From the NCBI GenBank assembly GCA_947579605.1, contig OX388329.1:521153-585152 (forward strand): a stretch of 64,000 nucleotides of DNA, read 5' to 3'. Source of the stretch: Athripsodes cinereus. Taxonomy: Eukaryota; Arthropoda; Insecta; Trichoptera; Leptoceridae. The notes beneath the pieces were generated by a model. That model saw only the letters and a list, made by a program, of their open reading frames with translations, did no database searches and had not been told where the DNA came from. The stretch's first letter is position 1. Every line of letters starts with the position of its first letter. Both the position numbers and the translations under genes were made by a program. Shown here one piece after another: positions 54,429-64,000 of this stretch.

Positions 54429-56768
54429 TGTCATGAAATGAATATATACAAGACGGTATATATTATTTTTATATACCTAGATCGAATATTTGTAGTAGGT
54501 AATTAATATAGGAATGAAACTTAGTTTGATTTCAAGTGGTTGTTGAACACAACTAGCTATGTAGGAGACAGAAACAGGTATATTTCGGTGTGTGTCAGGA
54601 AGAGATGGATGTAGTTTTTTTTTGTTGCTTTGGGTCGACATTTTCAGGGTCTGAAGACAGAGTACTTATTACTCTGGGGCAGTTTAGTTTTGAGCCTGGG
54701 AGAGGTGGGACTCAATCATATTAATCTCAGTGTTTGAATTCGATATATTTTAATATTTATTTACCCACCTTCGTAGTAGTTAGTACATTATTTTTTAGTG
54801 ATATTTCCACAATTGGGAATATATAAAGATCATCCTAAATTACTTTTAATTAGCATTTAAAATCCGTGATGCTGCCAGCTGTCTAAGATAAGATTTTCTT
54901 TTAATATTATTAATTTATTATTTATATCTAGGTGTTAGGATACTCTCAGGATGTCTGTTGTCTACAAGGCAATATTTGTACTCAAGGATTTATTATTTTA
55001 CGGATTTTGAAAACGAAGGAATTATGTGTTATATGTACATTTATTTTCAGTATATTTGTATGTATGTATGTACTTGTTACCGATTTTATATAGCGCCGCC
55101 CGACACACCTACAACTAGACCGATGGCAGTGGCGTACCGATATTATATTTTCATTTAATTTATTTTACCATAACGAAAGATTATGCAGTTTGGAGAGAAG
55201 TTGTCTGTTGAGCAGGATATTATTTGATTATTAATTTAATTACATATTTTATCATCGGATGTCATTTGTATTCTACGAACTTACTGGATTTTCTACTATT
55301 CAACATGCTGTAGTCGCTGCGATATCATGGAAGGAACAAATTTGACATTTTGCATGACACTAATCATAAGTAATATTTATGTATTTATTGGTCTTAATAT
55401 ATTTTTATTTGACTTACATGATACCTAAATTCACCTCACCATAAATATGTAGTCTTTTATAGCTAAATCTTGTCGAGATTACCTTATGGATATGGATCCC
55501 TTCTGCCTATCGACACTAGACTAGCTACCTTGTGTCTATAGTGTGGGTTTGATCTATTCGTAACCACATATTTATCATTATTATTATACAATTATGCACG
55601 AGACGTATTATGTACTTTGTAGAAACATATAGGTACTATATACTAACAATTCCAGTCCTAATCCTGCTTCGAAATGTAGGTGTACCGTTAGCAAGCCCTG
55701 CTCCCCTCTCTTCGATTCAGCTTTCGAGACAAGGGTCAATACTGGTCTTGCCCCGTTTCCCGCCAGGGTCCAAGACAAAGCTTCTTAACATATATTTATA
55801 ATTATTCTTATTATATATAGCTGCATGTTCAAATGAGTATACATATTATATATTATTTTATATATTCGGGGTGTAGATTAGTGCACTCGGGCTCAAAGTA
55901 CGGCATGGCGAGTTTTGAGACGTGAGGGAGCGAAGGTGGCGCTCCTTCAGCATGGACACAGCATGCTTTCCATGCATTAACAACCAGTAGTTATAGTCAC
56001 CGAAAATGATGTCAAAACAATCGTGTTGAAATTTAATTAATATTTAAAAGTAATAAAGTTATGTTTTTGGGTGCGCCACTGTCCTTTACGACGCAACGAA
56101 TTAGTAGGTATGTTGTAGAACATATGTACATACATCGGCTATAGAAACTATGAAATGGTTATCTTATGTAGGGACATAGATCGGCAACCAGTTACCATAC
56201 AACATTCTCGAAATGATATAGAATAATATTATTTGAATTTTATGTTATGATGATTGTTATGTTATATTTCGTTATGTTTTATTGTGCACTATTTTTATTA
56301 TGTTATTTTACAGTATCTCAAGGTAAGTGATCTGACGTCAAAGTTGACCTCAGAGTTAATATGTATCAAAATTCATGTTTAAATTGTTTTATTGATTTTG
56401 TGATTTTGTTGTTCTTTTTGATTATTGAAATGTATATTTCAGGTGACTTATTTTGCGTTTTAAAAAAAATACACAACGTAGGTAAAATTATCGTCAAAAC
56501 ACAACGTACTGGGTCCAAATCTATGAAAATAGTTAATAGATAAATCTAGACGATCACGGAAGGCCAAAATTCGTTAATTAATTCAATTAGGAATGCGATA
56601 TTTCGTGCGTATATTTGCAACAATGCGAAAATTCATACAATTCTTAGCTAGCTGAATAGGGTTGTCACTTCTAGTTTGGGAATCAATTATTACAGTAGGT
56701 ATAGTTTAGAAGCTAGGATGTTGCAAATTCGGAGCTTAGAATGGTTTAAAATAGGTAGGATCATCACA
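54429..56768 (+). repeat. 3' LTR of copy B (2340 bp)
   Basis: Equal in length to the 5' LTR and identical where compared. Followed by the second GTGG. Confidence 0.87.
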
Positions 56769-56860
56769 GTGGGTAGAGGTGAACCAATATTGGCAATGTA
56801 AAGACGCTCTGAATGGAGGAAGCAGGTAACCGTTCTGTGTTTCCGAGAAGAGCGATTAAG
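56769..56860 (+). pseudogene. RTE-like LINE fragment split by copy B, downstream part
   Basis: GTGGGTAGAGGTGA, AGACGCTCTGAATGGAGGA and TTCCGAGAAGAGCGATTAAG match 270-353 of the first fragment. Confidence 0.75.
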
Positions 56861-57607
56861 TTTAACTATATTAAGATTACTTTTGTAAATTTTCATAAAG
56901 CGATCAGCTTCAAAAGTAAAAAATTCTTGTAAAGCAAGTTTCGAAAAGAATTTCCATACCTATAACAAAGCGAGAATGCAGTGTTTTTACTATTTTACAA
57001 TAGTTTGGAAACTATCTAACGTTTAATAGCATTATATAGTTTTGAAAACTTGTGTTTTGTTCAACAAGAATTAGTAGTAGTTGTTTGTGAAACTCTTTTG
57101 TAAAACTTGAAACTAATTTGTAACTGGTATTATTAATATAGGTCAAAAGTCCTCATTTAGAATTCATACTAACAACCCGTATTAAACATTTAGTAGTAGT
57201 AAGTGGTAACAAAACTCTAGCTCTCTTTCCCCTAATTAAGGGTTTCCTGAAAGATTTGTCGCTGAAATGTTTCGTAACAAGCTTACGAGAAAAACATCTC
57301 ATTCTTTGAACTTTTTTTCTCAAATAATTTGCATCCGCAATTTCAATGCGGTTTTTCATAGTGAAAGCATTCCTTTAATATGTTTCAGTTATATTTTACT
57401 GATTTCATAATCTGAATGGAATTTCAAAAATTTACTTAATTAGAAAAAAATATTATTTTTATCTTTAATATGTTGCACATAAATGAAAAATTAATTGATT
57501 TCGTTTGTACGTTTTTGACATAGTAAAATCACCTGGGATAATCGGTCGAAGACCAAGGTTGACAGCATTATTGCATTTAAAGAAAAATCGAAAATGTATG
57601 AGTTTTA
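56861..57607. other. AT-rich DNA without a recognised gene
   Basis: The small minus frames at 57153-57359 and 57465-57662 have no domains. Nothing else recognised. Confidence 0.45.
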
Positions 57608-58636
57608 CCCTCTGCGGTGGCTTTTTAGTTATTATTCTGCTGAGGAGTGGTCTGACAGACACTCATTTTAAGTTACATCATTGCCATTATATAAAATTTT
57701 TTAATTATTTTTTTATTTTTTTGTGAGTATTTGCATGTATGCTGTCACCATTTGAATAAATACGGTTAAAAAAAACAGATGTTAGAAATTACATAATTTA
57801 TTAATACTAATAAAAAATCACCATTTTTTTAAGAACAATAATTATACAAAAATTAATAAAATGAAAAAAAAAACACTCAAAATAAAAAAATGAGTAGAAA
57901 TTTGTTTTCTGTTAACTTTTGTTAAAATGTAAAAAAATAATTAAAAAAAATCGTTAGAGCGGTTTCTCTAAAAATCAGCTTCAAAGTGCGTCCTCTCAGT
58001 CCTGGCAAATTTGTGCCGAGCATTGTAGACAGATATGTTTTTTACATGAATAACGAGTAAATTTTGTCTTCCTTTCAATTAAATCGCACTCTTTAAGCTT
58101 TCTTTTCAATTCACTCGTAAAAATTCTGCAAATATTCTTTCACACGATGTCTCAGGTTCGTTTGTTCAGGGGCAGTTGGCAAATCTCGTCCATAGACATG
58201 ATTGCGCAATTCTCTTGGCAATTTTTCATAATACACCCGCTGTGTCATAATAGGAAGAACAAGTTCCATAGCAAGGCCTCAAATGAAATCTGCTCTCCAT
58301 TTATTGATTTTTTTTTTTATTGAAGTGATGTTAGGTAGACTGTATGAATTTACTGAGCTGATGTATGTGAGACACTATGAAAATATTACTATATTACCTA
58401 CTGACGTTAGGTCTAATAGACCCATAATTTATTACTGACGTTAGGTATGACAGACACCCATCAGCTATAGATCCACACATGTATTCACAACGGCCGTCGT
58501 TACTATACTGATGATTTAAGGAACAGAAATTAGGAAGCTACTGAGCGAAACGGAAAGATAGGACTCCAAATGGCAACGTTGTTACAAAAAAAAAGATTTC
58601 GCGGTGTCTGACAGACCTCACGTTAGTTGCAGAGGG
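57608..58636 (-). mobile_element. Decayed, internally deleted piggyBac-like element
   Basis: The ends are CCCTCTGCGG... (57608) and ...CGTTAGTTGCAGAGGG (58636), an inverted CCCTCTGC. Subterminal copies of GTCTGACAGAC / GTCTGTCAGAC are at about 57649 and 58608. The right flank is TTAA (58637-58640) and the left is TTTA (57604-57607), one base from TTAA, the piggyBac target. Inside lies a minus-strand transposase C-terminal remnant. Internal repeats TACTGACGTTAGGT occur at 58397 and 58434. Confidence 0.7.
57996..58300 (-). pseudogene. piggyBac-like transposase C-terminal remnant
   Basis: The minus strand reads KWRADFI, a stop, GLAMELVLPIMTQRVYYEKL, PRELRNHVYGRDLP, then after a frameshift ELKRKLKECDLIERKTKFTR and CKKHICLQCSAQIC before a stop. 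(A)ELV.P...QR....LPR.LR is the region just before the cysteine-rich tail in piggyBac transposases, and the final Cys/His cluster fits that tail. The DDD catalytic core is missing. Confidence 0.65.
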
Positions 58637-58640
58637 TTAA

Positions 58641-59409
58641 ATGTAGACCTGTAACTGCGCTAACTCCTTGTAAAGACTTTATCGGGTGGAGTGTCTTATC
58701 TACGAAGAGTTGAAGAGGGTCGCATATGATAGAACGGAATTGAGGGACAGATGCAAGATTCGATGCAAAGCAATCCACAGAATTGAAACCAGAGAGAAAT
58801 ATATCGTCTATGAACTAAGTCTTCCTACCCTTGATATAAAAAAAATAAACTTTGTTACTATGTGATACTCGTAGTACATGCAAACATTTTAATGAACCAT
58901 ATTTTATTCCTTACTTTTGTATCGCATTAACAATTCCCTTGAAAAAAAATCGTTATTCGAAAGTAGCATTGTCGTAACTTTATTTTATATTTTTTTATAA
59001 TATAAAATCATCTTTGTTCCATGTATTATATTTTGTTACCTGATTTTTTTTAATCTCTCTTCATTTCTGTTAACGTTTCCCATCTACGGGCAAAGCAAGC
59101 AGATTCAATATATTCTTGATATGTCTTGTTTCTAAATTCGTTGAAGAAATGTGCTATTTGTCAGTGCACTTATGTTGCTAAATAATTGTATGAGTTATAA
59201 ATTTGCAAAAAATCGTTGGTATGCCAAATAAAGTGTTCCACTCATCTAGAATTTTTTAGCTTTTATTGGTACAGAGAGGATGATTCGTATGTTTTAACGT
59301 GTGCAAAGTTCCCTGACTGCCCCACTTGAGGCAACCACGTATCATGTATCCCCACAATTGTTAGATGGCGCTCGTAGTAACTGCCTGAAACATCTGACAT
59401 CTCGTTTTT
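58641..59409. other. AT-rich DNA without a recognised gene
   Basis: Nothing recognised; 59280-59400 is slightly less AT-rich. Confidence 0.4.
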
Positions 59410-59955
59410 CGATGGTATAAAGCACAAAAGACACATGTCCACTTTTTAGGTAAAATGAGTTTATACATGTACAAGATCGTTTGCAACGCCATCTATGTCC
59501 TGACTAAATATTACCAACAATCTTAATATGATTATTGAAATATCTAATAAAAACCAAATGTCACATGTCCACAAATGCACTTTGTTTTGTGCACAGATGT
59601 GACATGTCACATAAGATATGAAGATTCTATAAAACAAATGTTCATCTAGGACGGACATGTGTCATCTGTGCACCCATAAACGCATCCCAATAGTCGCCGT
59701 GAGCGGCGCTTCCATCACACTTCCAAACACATGTCCATGACCATCATCTAAAAATGGTAATTCTTGACATTCTGGTTAAAAATGTAATAAAAAAATAAGT
59801 AATCAATGACATTACAAAAGAACAAAGGTTATGATTTTCAACACCTTCTGCATTAATTTGAAGCTAGTGAATTAATTGAGAATCTCAAACTTTAAAAACC
59901 TGTTTTCTCTTAACTGTCAAATGTGGACATGTGTCTTTTGTGCTTTAAACCATCG
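59410..59955. repeat. Inverted-repeat element with repeated ACATGTCC motifs
   Basis: The left arm CGATGGTATAAAGCACAAAA then GACACATGTCCAC (59410-59443) is mirrored at 59922-59955 with one mismatch in the first 30 bases. The palindromic core GACACATGTCC or GGACATGTGTC recurs inside near 59572, 59652 and 59727. No frame and no clear TSD. Probably a DNA-transposon derivative; superfamily unknown. Confidence 0.6.
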
Positions 59956-60672
59956 TTTTAAACATTCAAATTTTATCTAATAATGCTTCAAATTAACAAA
60001 TTTTGACACCTTGCTTTTAGATTTAATAAGATAACTTTTTGGGTCTTAAACTATTTTGAAACTAGTTAAAAATTACAAAATTGAAAGGATAAGAATTAGT
60101 GAATAAAATTTGTGACAATTAATAATACCTACTATTGGATCTCACATAATTGTTTTGCATTTTAATCAAATTTGTGACAATTACAAGTGGTTTCAAAATT
60201 GTATAATAGTTAAATTAAAATATTATTATATTATATTGAAATTGGATTATATAACAATAAATAAATATTCAAAACCAAAAATACGCCCTTGAGGTGTTAA
60301 ATTGCCTAGATTATAATTATTAAATGCAGTGCTGGTATGAACGAAAAATGAATGAATAATTTTCTTTAAAGTAAAACAAGATAAAAATGACAATAATTTG
60401 AGCTATAACTTAAGCATTATAGCGAAGTGATTGTACGTAGAACATATAATCGACGTACTTCACTTAAAACATTTGAAAAAGTAACGCTTTTGATATTATT
60501 TCTTTTATGTGGGATTTAACCCACAATTTACAGATTTTTATACACAAAAAAAAAGTTTACCCCAGGAAACTCACGAGCCCCCCACCATTTGAATATTTTG
60601 CGAAAAATTTTCATCCCTACTCCCCCTTTTATTCACATTCCCAACTCGTACCAATTATAAATATGTTTCTAA
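59956..60672. other. AT-rich DNA without a recognised gene
   Basis: Nothing recognised; the frame 60507-60752 runs into the next repeat and has no domains. Confidence 0.4.
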
Positions 60673-60933
60673 ATATCGTCGTTGCATATTCAAAAAGGGG
60701 TATGAGAATTTTCAAAAGTTTTGACATTTCTAAAATAAACTGCTTATTATAATGACATCGTAACCATTTTTTAACGTGGTTTTTAGTACATATCAAATAT
60801 TAAAATTTATTTTTTTAAGAATAATATCACATGTCAATAAAAAGTTCAAACAATTTAAATGAACAGTTTTTTAAGAGTATGCCCAAATAAAAATGTTCGC
60901 ACATAACTCTTTTTGAATATGCAACAACGATAT
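60673..60933. repeat. Terminal-inverted-repeat family, copy 2 (about 261 bp)
   Basis: ATATCGTCGTTGCATATTC then AAAAAG at the left is mirrored by CTTTTTGAATATGCAACAAC then GATAT at the right. The internal TAAAATAAACTGCTTAT and TCACATGTCAATAAAAAG match copy 1 at 374-798. A non-coding MITE. Confidence 0.65.
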
Positions 60934-61718
60934 ATTGTGATTTTTTTTTTCTATTTTTTTTTCTTTTGCTTGATTTGAGTTAAAGGTATAATTGGAGGAT
61001 TTATTATACGTAGGTACACTGTGTGGGTAAAAATATGTTTTTTTTTGTCAAGTTTGATTTTTGATATGATTGTATATTTTATTTAATGAGGTAGGTATGC
61101 TTTTATACTGAACATTCGCGTAGAGTGCGATGTATTATTTATTTATTTATTTATTGGAATATAACTAATGAGGTGCTTATTTATTAAAAGCTTTTGAATA
61201 ATGAGAGTATATTTTATGAATATGGTGCTGAGAATGTGATGTGTATCTCAAATTTGTCGGAAATTATCGCAAATGTACATAATTATACTTGCTGACCCAT
61301 GCGAACTTCGCACCACCTAAAAATTAATTAATTATCTTTTAATTTTGTTAATCTCTTTACAAACTCCTGATATTGTCCAAGTGTGTCATCGTATAGTGTA
61401 TACCGATTTGAATATCAATATACAAATATTCAATATTTAATATATTATTATTAACATTGTACCTACACTTGCCACGAAAGAAGTAAAATAGTTACACTAC
61501 CCTCTCCCCATACACAGTGTACGGGAATATTGTTGCAATATTATCGTCGTCCATATTGTTTTTTATTGAAATTAAAAATGTGTCGCGTAAATAATTTTCT
61601 TCGTAGTTTTTCTTCCCGTGAATTTGTAAGATTGTAGCCTATCGGCTATTCGGGGTGGAGAAGAATCCAACAAATCAGAGATCATTCAAATTGGTACAGC
61701 TATTCTTGAGTTATAATC
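60934..61718. other. AT-rich DNA without a recognised gene
   Basis: Contains TTTATTTATTTATTTATTGG at 61138, possibly a minus-strand LINE tail. No gene. Confidence 0.4.
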
Positions 61719-62582
61719 CAACAGTGTTTTAAGTACTCCAATTTTCTCATTTATGCAGATGACACCAAAATTTACAAAAAAATATCTAACTTGGATGATA
61801 CACGAAATCTTCAGTCTGATATCGAGCGTCTTTTTTATTATTGCTCAGTGAATCAGCTCTTTCTGAATATATCCAAATGTAATATTATTACCTTTACCCG
61901 AAGTAAAAATCCTATCTTGTACAATTATACGCTTTGTGGAACACCTCTCATGAGATGTCATGAAGTTAGAGATCTTGGCGTCATTCTTGACGAAAAAATG
62001 TTATTCAGGGGACATATAGACAATATTGTTGAAAGGGCGTTTAAACAACTTGGTTTTATTTTAAGAGTATCTAAGCCTTTTAAAAACGTAAGTACAATAA
62101 AGGTATTATATTTCACATACGTAAGGAGTTGTTTGGAGTTTGCATCTGTGGTGTGGAACCCACAGTATATCACATATATAGACAGAGTTGAAAAGGTGCA
62201 AAACAAATTTCTCAAACACTTGGATTATAGATGTTGTCAATCATTTAATAACTACGCACATTCAGCTCGATATCATGGTATTGCCCTGCTGGAGAACAGA
62301 CGTACAAAGGCTGATATGGTTTTCCTATATAAAATAATTAACAATGTTATTGATTGCAGTGATCTACTTCTTAGGATTAACTTTAATTGCCCCCCACGAT
62401 CTACTAGGGTTCCCAATACATTTCGACTCCCGCAATGTAGCACAAACTACGCACAATATTCATTCTTCCAAAGGTCATGCGGGAATTACAACGTTTTTTT
62501 CAAGGATGTTGACTTTTACATATCATCATTGCCGAAATTTAGGGGTGCTGTTTCCAGATCTCTGCGCGGTTCTGATCAATGA
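61719..62582 (+). pseudogene. Jockey/CR1-like LINE reverse transcriptase, 5'-truncated
   Basis: The frame opens before the first start-like codon: CFKYSNFLIYADDTKIYKK, with the YADD catalytic motif at about 61752-61763, followed by LNISKCNIITFTRSK, EVRDLGVILDEKMLFRGHID, FTYVRSCLEFASVVWNPQY and INFNCPPRSTRVPNTFRLP. This is the second half of the reverse transcriptase plus C-terminal domain of a Jockey/CR1-group LINE. The first half, the endonuclease and any ORF1 are missing, so it cannot be active, but about 280 codons remain open, suggesting a fairly young truncated insertion. The 62344-62739 frame is an overlapping shadow. Confidence 0.85.
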
Positions 62583-62990
62583 GTGTCCTGAACGTGGTGA
62601 GGTTCGCACGAGCATTATTTCCCCTAACTCCCCCCCCTCCCCCGATATACCCCTTTTTGCTTGGAGAGCATTTGCCCCCCTGATGGGCGTCATTTCATTA
62701 CTTGTGTATGTTGTAATGGCATATTCATTACATGGGTGAACGATTTTGTTTTTTCTTTACTTTTTTGTATTTTTGCCTCAGTTGGTGCATAGAGTGTACT
62801 TCTTTTTTGTTTGTGTTATTTGTATTTTTTTTAATTGGGAATAAAGTGTTAAATAAAATAATTTAACAAACTTCACTGGCTTGTGAAAAATGTAATATTT
62901 AAGTTGTACTATATAAAATGTAATAAGCTGTTTGTTTGTATTAATAAAATAAAATAAAATAAATAAAAATAAAATAAAAATAATAATGGT
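62583..62990 (+). repeat. 3' UTR and tail of the Jockey/CR1-like LINE
   Basis: C- and T-rich sequence, AATAAAG at 62840, and a tail of AATAAAATAAAATAAAAT type at 62940-62985. The end of the element is placed at this tail. Confidence 0.6.
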
Positions 62991-63049
62991 GCAGCTAACT
63001 CACTTTCTTTTATATATTATAAACATAGATGTTGTTCTTTATGGTAATT

Positions 63050-63312
63050 TTTTTCTTGGATCATTGGTAACATAACATGTATAGACAATTCACACAGACC
63101 GAGTTAGTCCCAAACTAAGATATGAATCTTGTATTATGAGTACTAACGCGACGATACACATATATACAATGCACTACACACATATACATGTAACACCCAG
63201 ACCCAGGACAATCTGAAAAAGGTCATTCTTCATTTTGCCCTGGCCGGGAATTGAACCCGGGACCTAGTGACTCAAAGGCAAGTGCATTAGCCTCCACGCC
63301 ACACCGGCCACA
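63050..63312 (-). repeat. tRNA-derived SINE (family 3)
   Basis: On the minus strand the head reads GGCCGGTGTGGCGTGGAGGC, TTGCCTTTGAGTCACTAGG, box B-like GGGTTCAATTCCCGGCC. A body with GTCCTGGGTCTGGGTGTTAC, GTACTCATAATACAAGATTC and TTTGGGACTAACTCGGTCTG follows. The head lacks a clean cloverleaf and continues into a SINE body, so it is not a tRNA gene. Confidence 0.7.
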
Positions 63313-63669
63313 TTGGTGACAGCATGAATGCTCTGGTAATACATAAGTGTTACCTTTACTAGTATTTGTATTGTATTATTTATGATCTTTCACGTATTGT
63401 TACTTAACTTTGATCCCTGCAGAATTTGTTAATTATATAAAATAGAAAAAAATAAGTGAAACATTTTGCAAAATCAATCATAATGGTCAGTATCGGATTC
63501 AAAAATATGAACAGAATTTAGAGGGCGCCTGGACAAAATGCCGCCTGTTCGATTTTTGTATTATTCCAATCCTTCAATATGGTGATGAGTCTTAGCATCT
63601 TACCAAGCCACAAGAGCAGAAGATACCTAGTTTCAAAAATAAGACAGAAAGATTTTAAATATTACCTGT
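63313..63669. other. AT-rich DNA without a recognised gene
   Basis: Nothing recognised. Confidence 0.4.
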
Positions 63670-63910
63670 TAGGGAACACATCATACAAAATAATGATACT
63701 GTGCACCAAGCCACTCAGCAAAGACATGCGCTCGATACGATAGTTCTGGTTGTGTTATTTTTATTTTGTCCATAAGGCTTCTGACGAACCGGGTGCCCCT
63801 CTCTGGGAATTTCAGGGGCAGAGATGACTTAATTAGTGCAAGTACACGCTAAATGAACGAGGATGGTTTCAGCCCTGTATTGAAAGGCGAGATGATGAGA
63901 CGATAATCTA
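63670..63910 (+). pseudogene. Decayed RTE-like LINE fragment, same family as 1-376
   Basis: AATGATACTGTGCACCAAGC, CGGGTGCCCCTCTCTGG, GATGGTTTCAGCCCTGTAT and GAGATGATGAGACGATAATC follow the order of 54-375 (AATGATGCTGTACGCC, CGGGCGTCCCTC, GGTTTCTGCCCTGT, GATGATGATG). No open frame. The window ends 90 bases later in AT-rich sequence. Confidence 0.55.
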
Positions 63911-64000
63911 CTTGAAATACTGGTAATTTTTTTCATTTGATATTTAACTTCAATTATTATTATTTATTTGCTCAACTTGTGAAAATACTTGGTGAATTAA

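Larger units (their letters stand above)
48603..56768 (+). mobile_element. Non-autonomous LTR element with very long LTRs, copy B (8166 bp)
   Basis: LTRs of 2340 bp (48603-50942 and 54429-56768) start TGTCATGA and end TCATCACA. A primer site TGGTGCCTTGGACC follows at 50945, two bases after the LTR, and AAAGGGGGGA precedes the second LTR. The 3486-bp interior is non-coding. A 4-bp TSD GTGG (48599-48602 and 56769-56772) is supported by the LINE fragment it interrupts: removing the element and one GTGG gives the order seen at about 260-310. Copies A and B are clearly related along their whole length but diverged, so they are separate insertions. Confidence 0.9.

Noticed and set aside
21573..56768. 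Copies A and B as one large segmental duplication
   Set aside because: Their flanks are unrelated, B has its own 4-bp TSD inside a LINE fragment, and LTRs match within each copy far better than between copies.
62344..62739. 131-codon frame after the Jockey/CR1-like gene
   Set aside because: Most of it overlaps the real reverse transcriptase frame, and the rest is Pro/Ser-rich 3' UTR without features.
63236..63312. tRNA gene on the minus strand
   Set aside because: It has a good box B but no consistent anticodon arm, and it continues into a SINE body.

Overview
The window reads as transposon-rich, AT-rich intergenic DNA from an insect, probably a hemipteran or lepidopteran. The evidence is a BEL/Pao retrotransposon, many RTE-like LINE ends with short microsatellite tails, tRNA-derived SINEs, hAT and piggyBac remnants, and frequent GTACCTAC/TAGGTA motifs. 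I found no host protein gene, no tRNA or rRNA gene and no CRISPR array. Almost all open frames are either transposon proteins or chance frames in AT-rich DNA.
Layout. 1-4.7 kb: LINE scraps and a SINE. 4726-11353: a complete BEL/Pao element with two identical 331-bp LTRs, a CACCG target-site duplication (TSD), a gag-pol frame and an integrase frame separated by one frameshift. It sits inside an older repeat whose unbroken relative lies inverted at about 32.75 kb. 12-15.6 kb: LINE 3' ends, including one with the inverted-5'-half structure of twin priming, and a 502-bp hAT-like MITE. 16035-20826: a full-length RTE-like LINE on the minus strand with a 1014-codon endonuclease/reverse transcriptase, a pentanucleotide 3' tail, a 13-bp TSD and a 5' region of about 10.2 identical 149-bp tandem units. 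21573-29620 and 48603-56768: two copies (A and B) of a non-autonomous LTR element with very long LTRs (2339 and 2340 bp) and a non-coding interior of about 3.4 kb carrying a captured LINE 3' end. Between and after them lie SINEs, foldback MITEs, LINE fragments of RTE, CR1/Jockey and L2-like types, a decayed piggyBac element (57608-58636) and a Jockey/CR1-like reverse transcriptase fragment (61719-62582).
How the parts relate. The BEL element and the RTE-like LINE look recently active: identical LTRs in the first, an open frame and clean TSD in the second. Copies A and B encode nothing long and must have been moved by proteins supplied by another element. Several insertions can be verified inside the window because a related copy of the disrupted sequence survives elsewhere in it: BEL in an older repeat, copy B in a LINE fragment, and a foldback MITE in another LINE fragment. 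The main novelty candidates are the long-LTR element family, the tandem-monomer 5' end of the LINE, the twin-primed LINE, and small template-switch scars in a SINE and in the BEL target repeat.
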